Below are positions 1-5,023 of a stretch of DNA of 5,081 nt, in pieces (position 1 is the first letter of the stretch; each line of letters starts with the position of its first letter). A model generated the notes under the pieces. It saw only the letters and a list, made by a program, of their open reading frames with translations, did not search any database and was not told where the DNA came from. The position numbers and the translations under genes are program-made. Origin of the DNA: Gammaproteobacteria bacterium (lineage in GTDB: Bacteria > Pseudomonadota > Gammaproteobacteria > GRL18); assembly GCA_024511395.1 (NCBI GenBank), contig JANELJ010000172.1:1-5081 (forward strand), read 5' to 3'.

Positions 1-156
1 CAGGAAGATCAGGAAGATGTGTTTGTGCATTTTCGTTCAATTCGGGGTGACGGTTATCGAACCTTCAAGGAGGGAGCCAATGTTGAATTTAACCTGATCT
101 CAGGTCAGAAAGGACTGCATGCCGAAGACGTTGTTTCTCTTAGCGAAGCTCATTAA
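1..156 (+). CDS. Cold-shock protein (CspA family), 3' end only
   Basis: The 5' part lies outside the window; 51 codons and a TAA stop are visible. The protein contains the RNP2-type motif DVFVHF followed by RSIRGDGYRTFKEG and ends GQKGLHAEDVVSL. This matches the C-terminal two thirds of a cold-shock domain, the small five-stranded OB-fold that binds single-stranded RNA and DNA and melts mRNA secondary structure. The RNP1 strand (KGFGFI-like) must lie just upstream. The protein ends a few residues after the domain, as in stand-alone Csp proteins, but an N-terminal extension or extra domain cannot be excluded. The first 18 bases are a perfect tandem 9-bp repeat encoding QED-QED in the loop before RNP2. 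A hairpin terminator follows about 30 bases after the stop, so this gene ends its transcript. Confidence 0.88.
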   Translation, partial: QEDQEDVFVHFRSIRGDGYRTFKEGANVEFNLISGQKGLHAEDVVSLSEAH

Positions 157-187
157 GAGCGAATTTAATTGCCTAAAAATCAATCAA

Positions 188-216
188 CCGGTTCCAGTCG
201 GAACCGGCTTGCTTTC
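188..216 (+). terminator. Rho-independent terminator of the cold-shock gene
   Basis: A perfect 8-bp inverted repeat, CCGGTTCC (188-195) and GGAACCGG (200-207), closes a 4-base loop AGTC. It is followed by the pyrimidine-rich stretch CTTGCTTTCTCCT. The stem is strong and GC-rich, but the T-run is interrupted, so termination may be incomplete. Its place 32 bases after the cold-shock stop fits a terminator for that gene. Confidence 0.72.
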
Positions 217-274
217 TCCTTCCTTCAAATAGCCGCAAGACAAAATCTTTCCTTAGCCTGATACATTCTATCTG

Positions 275-296
275 TGGTATGATCATCGGTTATAAT
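275..296 (+). promoter_or_regulatory. Candidate promoter of rlmI-lgt
   Basis: Two -10-like boxes lie in the gap between the terminator and the methyltransferase start. TATGAT (278-283) is preceded by TGG, giving an extended -10 form. A perfect TATAAT sits at 291-296. No good -35 is seen; TTAGCC at 253-258 is the nearest candidate for the first box, with a long 19-bp spacer. If TATAAT is used, the 5' leader before the ATG at 319 would be only about 15 bases. Sigma-70 type is assumed. Confidence 0.5.
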
Positions 297-318
297 TTTC
301 TGGGACAATAGACCAATA

Positions 319-1515
319 ATGACTGATTCACTGGCCGATTTATATCTTAATAAAGGACAGGAGCGCCGCTTGGTTCAGGGGCATCTGTGGATCTACAGTA
401 ACGAAGTAGATACCCGTAAAACCCCTTTAAAAAATTTTACGGCAGGGGAGCAGGTTGTCGTGCATTCTGCACAGGGAAAAGCCTTGGGTATTGCCTATAT
501 TAATCCCCATTCTCTTATCTGCGCTCGTCTGGTCAGCCGTAAAACAGATATTTTTCTGGATCGTTCGCTGCTGGTGCATCGCATTAAAATTGCCCTGTCC
601 TTAAGAGAACGTCTGTTTGACAAGCCTTATTACCGCCTGATTTTCGGTGAGAGTGACTTACTGCCTGGCCTGGTTGTGGATTGTTTTAACAATGTTGTAG
701 TGGTTCAGATCACCACGGCCGGGATGGAACAGCAGCGTCAGGCAATTATTGAAGCTCTGGAAAAGGTGATAAAACCAGAAGTCATTTTACTAAGAAATGA
801 TGTAAAAATGCGCGAACTGGAAGGCCTGGAATTATATAATGAGGTGGCTCTGGGCAATTTGCCCCAAACCATTGAAATAGAAGAAAACCAGACCCGTTTT
901 CAGCTGGATCCGCTCAAAGGTCAGAAAACCGGGTGGTTTTATGACCACCGTATGAACCGGGCCAGGGTACAGACTTATGCCAGTGGTAAACGGGTGCTGG
1001 ATCTGTTTTCCTATGCCGGTGCCTGGGGGCTGGCGGCCGCAACAGCCGGTGCCAGTGAGGTATTTTGTGTAGATTCCTCGGAACAGGCTCTGGACTGGCT
1101 GGATCAAAGTGCCGAACTGAATGGCTTTAATCATATTACCAGTATCCAGGGTAATGTGTTTGAAGTGTTGAAGCATCTGCGCAATGAAAAAGAAAAATTT
1201 GATATTGTTATTGTTGATCCGCCGGCCTTTATTAAGCGCAAAAAAGATTTTAAGGAAGGCATGAATGCCTATCGCCGGGTGAACCAGATGGCCATGCAGT
1301 TATGCAATCGGGACAGCCTGCTGGTATCGGCCTCCTGTTCCCATCATATGCCGGAGCAGACACTCCTGCAGCAGATCCAAGGGGCTGCACGGCATCTGGA
1401 TCGTTTTGCCCAGATGCTGGAACGGGGTTACCAGGGACCGGATCATCAGGTGCATCCTGCTATTCCTGAAACCGCCTATATTAAATCCTTTATTAGCCGA
1501 GTGCTGCCTGTCTGA
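319..1515 (+). CDS. rlmI: 23S rRNA (cytosine-C5) methyltransferase, RlmI type
   Basis: The protein has 398 residues, close to E. coli RlmI (396), which makes m5C1962 in 23S rRNA using S-adenosylmethionine. An N-terminal PUA-like RNA-binding region (about 8-75) carries the typical GHLWIYSNEV stretch. A central region (about 85-190) includes RLIFGESDLLPGLVVD and LLRNDVKMRELEGL. The Rossmann methyltransferase domain begins near 195 with KTGWFYDHRMNR. SAM motif I is VLDLFSYAGAWG (226-237), with the acidic residue of the next strand at D252. Motif IV is VDPPAF (299-304), and SCSHHM (339-344) supplies the likely catalytic Cys340. The protein is probably cytosolic and acts on the large ribosomal subunit or its precursor. 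Only a weak GGGA lies upstream of the ATG at 319, but the PUA region begins correctly there. The TGA stop overlaps the lgt start by one base. The family (COG1092) is firm; the exact target base is inferred, as related paralogues exist. Confidence 0.9.
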   Translation: MTDSLADLYLNKGQERRLVQGHLWIYSNEVDTRKTPLKNFTAGEQVVVHSAQGKALGIAYINPHSLICARLVSRKTDIFLDRSLLVHRIKIALSLRERLFDKPYYRLIFGESDLLPGLVVDCFNNVVVVQITTAGMEQQRQAIIEALEKVIKPEVILLRNDVKMRELEGLELYNEVALGNLPQTIEIEENQTRFQLDPLKGQKTGWFYDHRMNRARVQTYASGKRVLDLFSYAGAWGLAAATAGASEVFCVDSSEQALDWLDQSAELNGFNHITSIQGNVFEVLKHLRNEKEKFDIVIVDPPAFIKRKKDFKEGMNAYRRVNQMAMQLCNRDSLLVSASCSHHMPEQTLLQQIQGAARHLDRFAQMLERGYQGPDHQVHPAIPETAYIKSFISRVLPV

Positions 1516-2309
1516 TGTTAAGCTATCCGAAAATTGATCCCGTGGCATTATCCATTGGTCCGTTGGACATTCACTGGTACGGCATTACTTACCTGGTAGC
1601 CTTTGCCGGGTTCTGGTTCTTTGCCCGTCTGAAATCAAAACAGCATCATGTTAACTGGACTTATGAGCAGATAGATGATCTGCTGTTTTATGGTGCTCTG
1701 GGTGTGGTATTAGGCGGACGCATAGGCTATACCCTGTTTTATAATTTTGACTACTTTATGCATGATCCTCTGGTCCTGTTTCAGATCCAGAGGGGAGGCA
1801 TGTCCTTTCATGGGGGGCTGCTGGGTGTGCTGTTGGCCATGTGGCTTTTTGCCCGTAAAAATCAGAAGGCGTTTTTTGAGGTTACCGATTTTATTGCCGT
1901 TATGGTGCCGTTCGGGCTGGCGGCCGGGAGGATTGGTAATTTTATCAACGCCGAACTCTGGGGGCGGCCAACGGATCTGCCATGGGCGATGATTTTCCCA
2001 ACCGATCCCCTTGGGCTGCCGCGTCATCCTTCCATGTTGTATGAGTTCCTGCTTGAAGGTGTACTGCTGTTTCTTATTCTATGGTTTTATTCCAGCCGGC
2101 CGCGTCCCAGGAAGGCCGTTTCCGGCCTGTTCCTGATTGGCTATAGTGTCTTTCGGACGCTGGTTGAATTCGTTCGTCAGCCCGATGCTCAAATGGGAAA
2201 AGGCGGTTTTATTGCCGGTGACTGGCTGACCATGGGGATGATACTATCACTGCCCATGTTGTTATTTGGTGTTTATTTAATGTGGTCAGCGTATAAAAAT
2301 AAAGTTTAA
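1515..2309 (+). CDS. lgt: Prolipoprotein diacylglyceryl transferase Lgt
   Basis: The protein has 264 residues, in the usual range for Lgt. Lgt is the inner-membrane enzyme that moves diacylglycerol from phosphatidylglycerol to the lipobox cysteine of prelipoproteins, the first step of lipoprotein maturation. The Lgt signature GRIGNFINAELWGR is at 138-151, with Arg139, Asn142 and Gly150 matching E. coli Arg143, Asn146 and Gly154. The periplasmic GGMSFHGG motif places His99 where E. coli has His103, and Tyr22 fits the essential Tyr26. Hydrophobic segments fall near 18-38, 54-78, 97-113, 121-141, 174-192, 203-222 and 236-258, consistent with a seven-helix protein. The common HPSQLYE motif reads HPSMLYE here (171-177). 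The ATG overlaps the rlmI stop (TGATG) with no clear Shine-Dalgarno, so translation is probably coupled to rlmI. Confidence 0.96.
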   Translation: MLSYPKIDPVALSIGPLDIHWYGITYLVAFAGFWFFARLKSKQHHVNWTYEQIDDLLFYGALGVVLGGRIGYTLFYNFDYFMHDPLVLFQIQRGGMSFHGGLLGVLLAMWLFARKNQKAFFEVTDFIAVMVPFGLAAGRIGNFINAELWGRPTDLPWAMIFPTDPLGLPRHPSMLYEFLLEGVLLFLILWFYSSRPRPRKAVSGLFLIGYSVFRTLVEFVRQPDAQMGKGGFIAGDWLTMGMILSLPMLLFGVYLMWSAYKNKV

Positions 2310-2338
2310 GCTTAGCTATACCAGATGGCGTTTAGTTT

Positions 2339-2375
2339 CTTCTCCCTTTGGGAGAAGGTCAGGATTAGGGGGGAA
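2339..2375 (+). repeat. Short palindromic REP-like element between lgt and the DsrE2 gene
   Basis: A perfect 8-bp stem, CTTCTCCC (2339-2346) and GGGAGAAG (2350-2357), closes a TTT loop. It is followed by GTCAGGATTAGGGGGGAA. The pattern CTCCCTTTGGGAGAGGG then a T/G/A-rich stretch ending in AGGGG resembles a dispersed palindromic repeat that I recall from many proteobacterial genomes; this copy looks slightly degenerate. Whether it recurs in this genome cannot be seen from one window. It has no T-run, so it is not a classic terminator. It lies 30 bases after the lgt stop, and its 3' edge forms the ribosome-binding site of the next gene. Confidence 0.6.
2368..2373 (+). promoter_or_regulatory. 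Ribosome-binding site that fixes the start of the first DsrE2-like gene
   Basis: GGGGGG, within AGGGGGGAA, lies 8 bases before the ATG at 2382. The reading frame stays open upstream to an ATG at 2325, but those 19 extra codons run through the palindromic repeat and have no ribosome-binding site. The paralogue on the other strand aligns from the later methionine, so the start at 2382 is chosen. Confidence 0.7.
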
Positions 2376-2381
2376 ATACAA

Positions 2382-2846
2382 ATGAGTAAAAGAATTGCAA
2401 TTATTGCCAGCAAGGGCACACTGGACTGGGGATACCCGCCGTTTATTCTGGCCAGCACAGCAGCGGCCCTAGGTTATAAGGTAGAAATATTTTTTACCTT
2501 TTATGGGCTGCAGTTACTGGAAAAAAATCTTAATCTGCAGGTTTCTTCCCTGGGTAATCCCGGTATGCCCATCCCTTTTCCCGCTCCGGTGATCCTGCAG
2601 GCCATGCCTGGTGTGCAGAATTTTATTACCAGTATGATGGAGCGTAAACTGGCGGATAAGGGGGTAGCGCCTCTGCAGGAACTCCGTCAGGTATGTCTGG
2701 ACTCGGGAGTAAAGTTTACCGCCTGTCAGATGACAGTGGACTTATTTGAAGTGGATATTAATTCGTTTATCGATGAAGTAGGCTATGCCGGAACAGCAGC
2801 CTATTTTGAGTTTGCCGGGGAGGCAGATATTACGCTTTATATATAA
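2382..2846 (+). CDS. DsrE/DsrF/DrsH-like (DsrE2-type) protein, copy 1
   Basis: The protein has 154 residues from the ATG at 2382. It belongs to the DsrE-like fold, COG2210/DsrE2 type. These are small cytosolic proteins that in sulfur oxidisers bind sulfane sulfur on cysteine and act in relays with rhodanese and TusA. Visible family marks are an N-terminal strand IAIIASKGTLDWGYPPF (5-21), an Ala-rich helix, EIFFTFYGLQLL (35-46), GNPGMP (58-63), and a C-terminal FTACQMTVDLF (112-122). Cys105 and Cys115 are the only cysteines and form a C-X9-C pair; Cys115 in the ACQM motif is the likely sulfur carrier. Canonical DsrE2 proteins have a further cysteine near the N-terminus, as I recall; here that place reads SKG. 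The gene could be co-transcribed with rlmI-lgt. No rhodanese or tusA gene is in the window, so a sulfur-transfer role is inferred from family alone. Confidence 0.85.
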   Translation: MSKRIAIIASKGTLDWGYPPFILASTAAALGYKVEIFFTFYGLQLLEKNLNLQVSSLGNPGMPIPFPAPVILQAMPGVQNFITSMMERKLADKGVAPLQELRQVCLDSGVKFTACQMTVDLFEVDINSFIDEVGYAGTAAYFEFAGEADITLYI

Positions 2847-2855
2847 ATTTAGAGT

Positions 2856-2890
2856 AAAAAAACAGCACCTCGTCGGTCAGGATGAGGTGC
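2856..2890 (-). terminator. Rho-independent terminator of the minus-strand DsrE2 gene
   Basis: Arms at 2865-2874 and 2881-2890 (core GCACCTC / GAGGTGC) enclose a 6-base loop GGTCAG. On the minus strand the stem is followed by TG and seven Ts (the A-run at 2856-2862), a classic intrinsic terminator 13 bases past the stop of the 2904-3431 gene. On the plus strand the stem is equally good, with one G-U pair, but is followed by CGGGTCAATG with no T-run, so it should serve the plus-strand gene poorly. Confidence 0.85.
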
Positions 2891-2903
2891 CGGGTCAATG
2901 CAA

Positions 2904-3431
2904 TTACATATACAGAGACTGAGTAGTTTCAGAATCATTAGATTCTTCAAAGTACGTCGCCGCACCTACAAAATCAATGCCGTCAATAAAGTCGGAATGC
3001 TCAAAACCAAACAGATCAACCGTCATCTGGCAGGCAAGGAATTTAACTTCCGCTTCCATACATAACTCTCTCAGTTCAGCTAAAGGTGCTACACCATTAT
3101 TGGCGATGGTCTTCTTCATCATGGATGTGGCAAAGGTTTCAATATAGGGGATCTGCCAGACAATATTAGGAATTAATGGTGCCCAGTCAATAGAACGGAA
3201 CCACTCAGGACCCATTGGCATTTTCATAGGCATGTCAGGATTACCAATAGGAGTTACTTTCAGGGCTTCGGTGTCTTTCAACAATAATCTTAAGCCGTAG
3301 AAAGTAAAGAAGATAGAAACTTCTTTACCCAGTGCCGCCGCTGTGCTGGCCAGAATAAACGGAGGGTAACCCCAGTCAAGTGTGCCTTTAGTGGCGATAA
3401 TGGTTAATTTGGTATTAGAATTTGCTGCCAT
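2904..3431 (-). CDS. DsrE/DsrF/DrsH-like (DsrE2-type) protein, copy 2
   Basis: The protein has 175 residues and is a clear paralogue of the facing gene. Shared blocks are KGTLDWGYPPFILAS (15-29), FFTFYGLRLL (41-50), GNPDMP (63-68), a TSMM helix (102-105), GVAPLAELRELC (113-124) and ACQMTVDLF (133-141). Cys124 and Cys134 keep the C-X9-C spacing of copy 1, with Cys134 the probable persulfide carrier. After GNPDMP it has about 14 more residues than copy 1, including the Trp- and Pro-rich stretch EWFRSIDWAPLIPNIVW, which may form a distinct surface or partner site. It also has a slightly longer polar N-terminus and an acidic, Ser/Thr-rich C-terminus. The start is supported by TGGAG 8 bases upstream (3440-3444). 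It has its own AT-rich upstream region and its own terminator, so it is probably monocistronic. The exact role is unknown; sulfur relay is inferred from the family. Confidence 0.85.
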   Translation of the reverse strand: MAANSNTKLTIIATKGTLDWGYPPFILASTAAALGKEVSIFFTFYGLRLLLKDTEALKVTPIGNPDMPMKMPMGPEWFRSIDWAPLIPNIVWQIPYIETFATSMMKKTIANNGVAPLAELRELCMEAEVKFLACQMTVDLFGFEHSDFIDGIDFVGAATYFEESNDSETTQSLYM

Positions 3432-3467
3432 CTCTAAATCTCCAGTGACGTGATTTTTTAGTCAAAT

Positions 3468-3498
3468 GTTATCAAAACTGTATTAAACAGTTATCAAA
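3468..3498 (-). promoter_or_regulatory. Operator-like repeats upstream of DsrE2 copy 2
   Basis: GTTATCAAA occurs twice in direct orientation at 3468-3476 and 3490-3498, 22 bp apart and so about two helical turns. Between and overlapping them is a perfect palindrome AACTGT-N5-ACAGTT (3476-3492). The block lies 37 to 67 bases upstream of the minus-strand start codon, where a promoter is expected. On that strand the repeats read TTTGATAAC and include a -35-like TTGATA; with an 18-bp spacer this meets a weak -10 GATAAC. The spacing and symmetry suggest a dimeric regulator site. The regulator is not identifiable. Confidence 0.42.
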
Positions 3499-3552
3499 TT
3501 AAATAATAATTTTATGAACTTATAATTCCTGAACCTTATATTTTATCATTGA

Positions 3553-3585
3553 TTTTTGCCGGTAGCAAAAAATTGTAGCAAAAAA
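3553..3585. repeat. Hairpin plus 11-bp direct repeat in the intergenic region
   Basis: TTTTTGC (3553-3559) and GCAAAAA (3565-3571) form a perfect 7-bp inverted repeat around CGGTA. Overlapping it, GTAGCAAAAAA appears twice, at 3562-3572 and 3575-3585, with a 13-bp period. In the minus direction the first arm ends in a T-run and could act as a weak terminator. A regulator site or A-tract bend upstream of the response-regulator remnant is equally possible. The rest of the 3432-3687 gap is AT-rich, and I see no gene in it. Confidence 0.4.
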
Positions 3586-3609
3586 GATAAGCACTGAAAT
3601 CTGTAAATT

Positions 3610-3639
3610 TTGAGTTTATTTGCCTACACTATATATATT
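3610..3639 (+). promoter_or_regulatory. Candidate promoter of the broken response-regulator gene
   Basis: TTGAGT (3610-3615) matches four of six -35 bases. With an 18-bp spacer it meets TATATT (3634-3639), five of six for a -10; TATATA at 3632-3637 gives a 16-bp spacer. The start codon of the remnant is at 3688. AT-rich context makes chance matches easy, so this is tentative. Confidence 0.35.
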
Positions 3640-3687
3640 AAAAAAATGTAATAACAAACAATTACTTCTCTCCGGGTCAGATTATTA

Positions 3688-3968
3688 ATGGATTCAGAAT
3701 CAAATCTTCAACAGTATCGCGGTAAAGTTCTGTTTGTTGATGATGCCAAAGTTAATTTAATGCTGGGCAGGAAGTCGGCGGTCTGGCCGCCGCCACTATG
3801 ATTCGTGAAAAACAGATCTCCTATGCCCCCATCTTTGCCCTGACCGGTACTGAATCTGAAAAGATCCGTATGTTATGCCGTGCCGCACACATGAACAGTT
3901 TTGTTACCAAACCGTTAAAAAAAGAAAAATTGAACAAATTTTACGCAAAGTTTTTTAATACATTCTGA
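3688..3968 (+). pseudogene. Single-domain response regulator (CheY-like) with internal deletion and frameshift
   Basis: From the ATG at 3688 the frame encodes MDSESNLQQYRGKVLFVDDAKVNLMLG, a typical receiver start whose acidic pair Asp18-Asp19 is intact. It then runs out of sense and stops at 3799-3801. From about 3768 a second frame continues the domain as QEVGGLAAATMIREK, then APIFALTGTESEKIR and SFVTKPLKKEKL, ending at TGA 3966-3968. This half keeps the conserved Thr (ALTG) and Lys (TKP). Compared with an ordinary receiver of about 120-130 residues, some 40-45 codons are missing at the junction near 3763-3770. They include strand 3 with the phosphorylated Asp. The loss is not a multiple of three, so the two halves are in different frames. 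The gene had no output domain: the protein would have ended just after the receiver. It can no longer work as a phospho-receiver; a role for the 37-codon N-terminal peptide is unlikely. Confidence 0.85.
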
Positions 3969-4040
3969 TCAATATCAATTCAATTCCAGCCTGATTATCA
4001 TTTAATAGCCTGCCATATCTCATAGTCAGGAAATTAACCA

Positions 4041-4937
4041 ATGACCATTACCAGCCCCTTTCTGCTTGAAAATGAATATTTACAATGGCGCGAGAAAAAA
4101 ATGCATCACTATCCCACTACATTGGGTGAACTGGTGGTAGAAATTAAGGATCCGCGAAAACTGAGTGAAACTGAGCATCAGAAGCTGTTTGAGGTCTGCC
4201 GGAAGACCAATATGGTGATTTATGCCGGGCAGACCGGAGATGATCCGGATCAGGAAATTCCCCTGGCCCTAGGGCGGGCCTTTAAGGTCAACCGTCTGGA
4301 TCATAACTGGCTGGCCGATGAGTCAGGCCTGACTTCTTTAACTGTGGTGGATGATGGCGCACGTCAAAACTATATCCCGTACAGCAACCGGGCCATTAAC
4401 TGGCATACGGATGGCTATTATAATACCGCCGATAAACAGATCTATGCCCTGAACCTGCATTGCGTTGTACCTGCGCCCACAGGGGGTGAAAACCGCCTGA
4501 TGGATCATGAATTGGCTTATATAGAATTGCGCGACAGCAATCCGGATTATATCAAAGCCCTGATGGCTGAGGATGTAATGACCATACCGGCACGGATGGA
4601 TAAAGACGGCAATATTGCCCGTAAGGCAGAAACCGGTCCGGTATTTTCAGTGCGGCCTGACACCGGCGATTTGCATATGCGCTATACCATCCGTACCCGT
4701 AATGTGGTGTGGAAAGATGATCACCTGACACAGGAAGCTGTAAACTACCTTGAGCAATTGCTGGAAAGCGATTCACCCTATATTTACCAGGGCAAGCTGG
4801 AATCGGGCATGGGCCTGATCAGCAATAATGTCCTGCATGACCGCAGTACCTTTAAAGATAATGACCAGCAAAAACGCCTGCTTTACCGGGCTAGGTATTA
4901 TGATCGTCTGGCCGGAACTTCTATTGGTGAAATATAA
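4041..4937 (+). CDS. TauD/TfdA-family Fe(II)/2-oxoglutarate-dependent dioxygenase
   Basis: The protein has 298 residues, full length for the family. Such enzymes couple oxidative decarboxylation of 2-oxoglutarate to hydroxylation of a small substrate; TauD releases sulfite from taurine this way. The iron triad is visible as His122 and Asp124 in NWHTDGYY (120-127) and His266 in NNVLHDRS (262-269). Arg279 or Arg283 in KRLLYRARYYDR should bind 2-oxoglutarate. ALNLHCVVPAPTGGENRLMD (136-155) is the usual strand and GG-turn after the HxD motif. No signal peptide or membrane segment is seen, so it is cytosolic. AGGA at 4028-4031, 9 bases before the ATG, supports this start. It is the only intact plus-strand gene after the broken response regulator and has no clear partner. 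The substrate cannot be read from sequence: sulfonate, amino-acid or betaine-type substrates are all possible, and the GBBH-type N-terminal zinc domain is absent. Confidence 0.86.
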   Translation: MTITSPFLLENEYLQWREKKMHHYPTTLGELVVEIKDPRKLSETEHQKLFEVCRKTNMVIYAGQTGDDPDQEIPLALGRAFKVNRLDHNWLADESGLTSLTVVDDGARQNYIPYSNRAINWHTDGYYNTADKQIYALNLHCVVPAPTGGENRLMDHELAYIELRDSNPDYIKALMAEDVMTIPARMDKDGNIARKAETGPVFSVRPDTGDLHMRYTIRTRNVVWKDDHLTQEAVNYLEQLLESDSPYIYQGKLESGMGLISNNVLHDRSTFKDNDQQKRLLYRARYYDRLAGTSIGEI

Positions 4938-4951
4938 TAATGATCCTACAG

Positions 4952-4997
4952 GAACAAGGGCAGAAATCCCTGAACTCCCAGGTTCTTTAGCTTGTTC
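4952..4997 (+). other. Inverted repeat downstream of the dioxygenase gene
   Basis: GAACAAG (4952-4958) and CTTGTTC (4991-4997) are perfect complements separated by 32 bases, which themselves hold small complementary pieces (GGG/CCC at 4958-4970, GAAC/GTTC at 4972-4985). It begins 14 bases past the dioxygenase stop and could be a 3'-end RNA structure. No T-run follows, so an intrinsic terminator is not supported. Confidence 0.3.
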
Positions 4998-5023
4998 TGA
5001 GAGGGCTATTTAGTCCGACCTGA

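Noticed and set aside
832..1176. Minus-strand open frame inside rlmI
   Set aside because: It lies wholly within a confidently identified methyltransferase gene and its protein shows no recognisable domain.
1710..2027. Minus-strand open frame inside lgt
   Set aside because: It is a shadow of lgt with no domain-like features; lgt in the plus frame carries all family motifs.
2325..2381. Upstream in-frame extension of the first DsrE2-like gene
   Set aside because: The 19 extra codons run through the palindromic repeat, have no ribosome-binding site and do not align with the paralogue; the ATG at 2382 has a strong G-rich site.
3432..3687. FNR or IHF site in the AT-rich gap
   Set aside because: TTGAT and ATCAA half-sites occur but not in the required TTGAT-N4-ATCAA arrangement, and no full IHF consensus was found.
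3688..3968. Programmed frameshifting as an explanation for the split response regulator
   Set aside because: About 40-45 codons of the domain are missing, including the phospho-Asp, so a ribosomal frameshift could not restore a working receiver; no convincing slippery site is seen at the junction.
3969..4040. Promoter of the dioxygenase gene
   Set aside because: TATCAT (3996-4001) and TTTAAT (4001-4006) are -10-like, but no acceptable -35 lies at a suitable distance, so none is called.
4940..4990. 16-codon open frame starting just after the dioxygenase stop
   Set aside because: It is very short, has no ribosome-binding site apart from the gene end and no recognisable content; it overlaps the inverted repeat.
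4828..5013. Plus-strand open frame overlapping the dioxygenase 3' end
   Set aside because: Most of it overlaps the conserved iron- and 2-oxoglutarate-binding end of the dioxygenase in another frame, and it has no recognisable motif.
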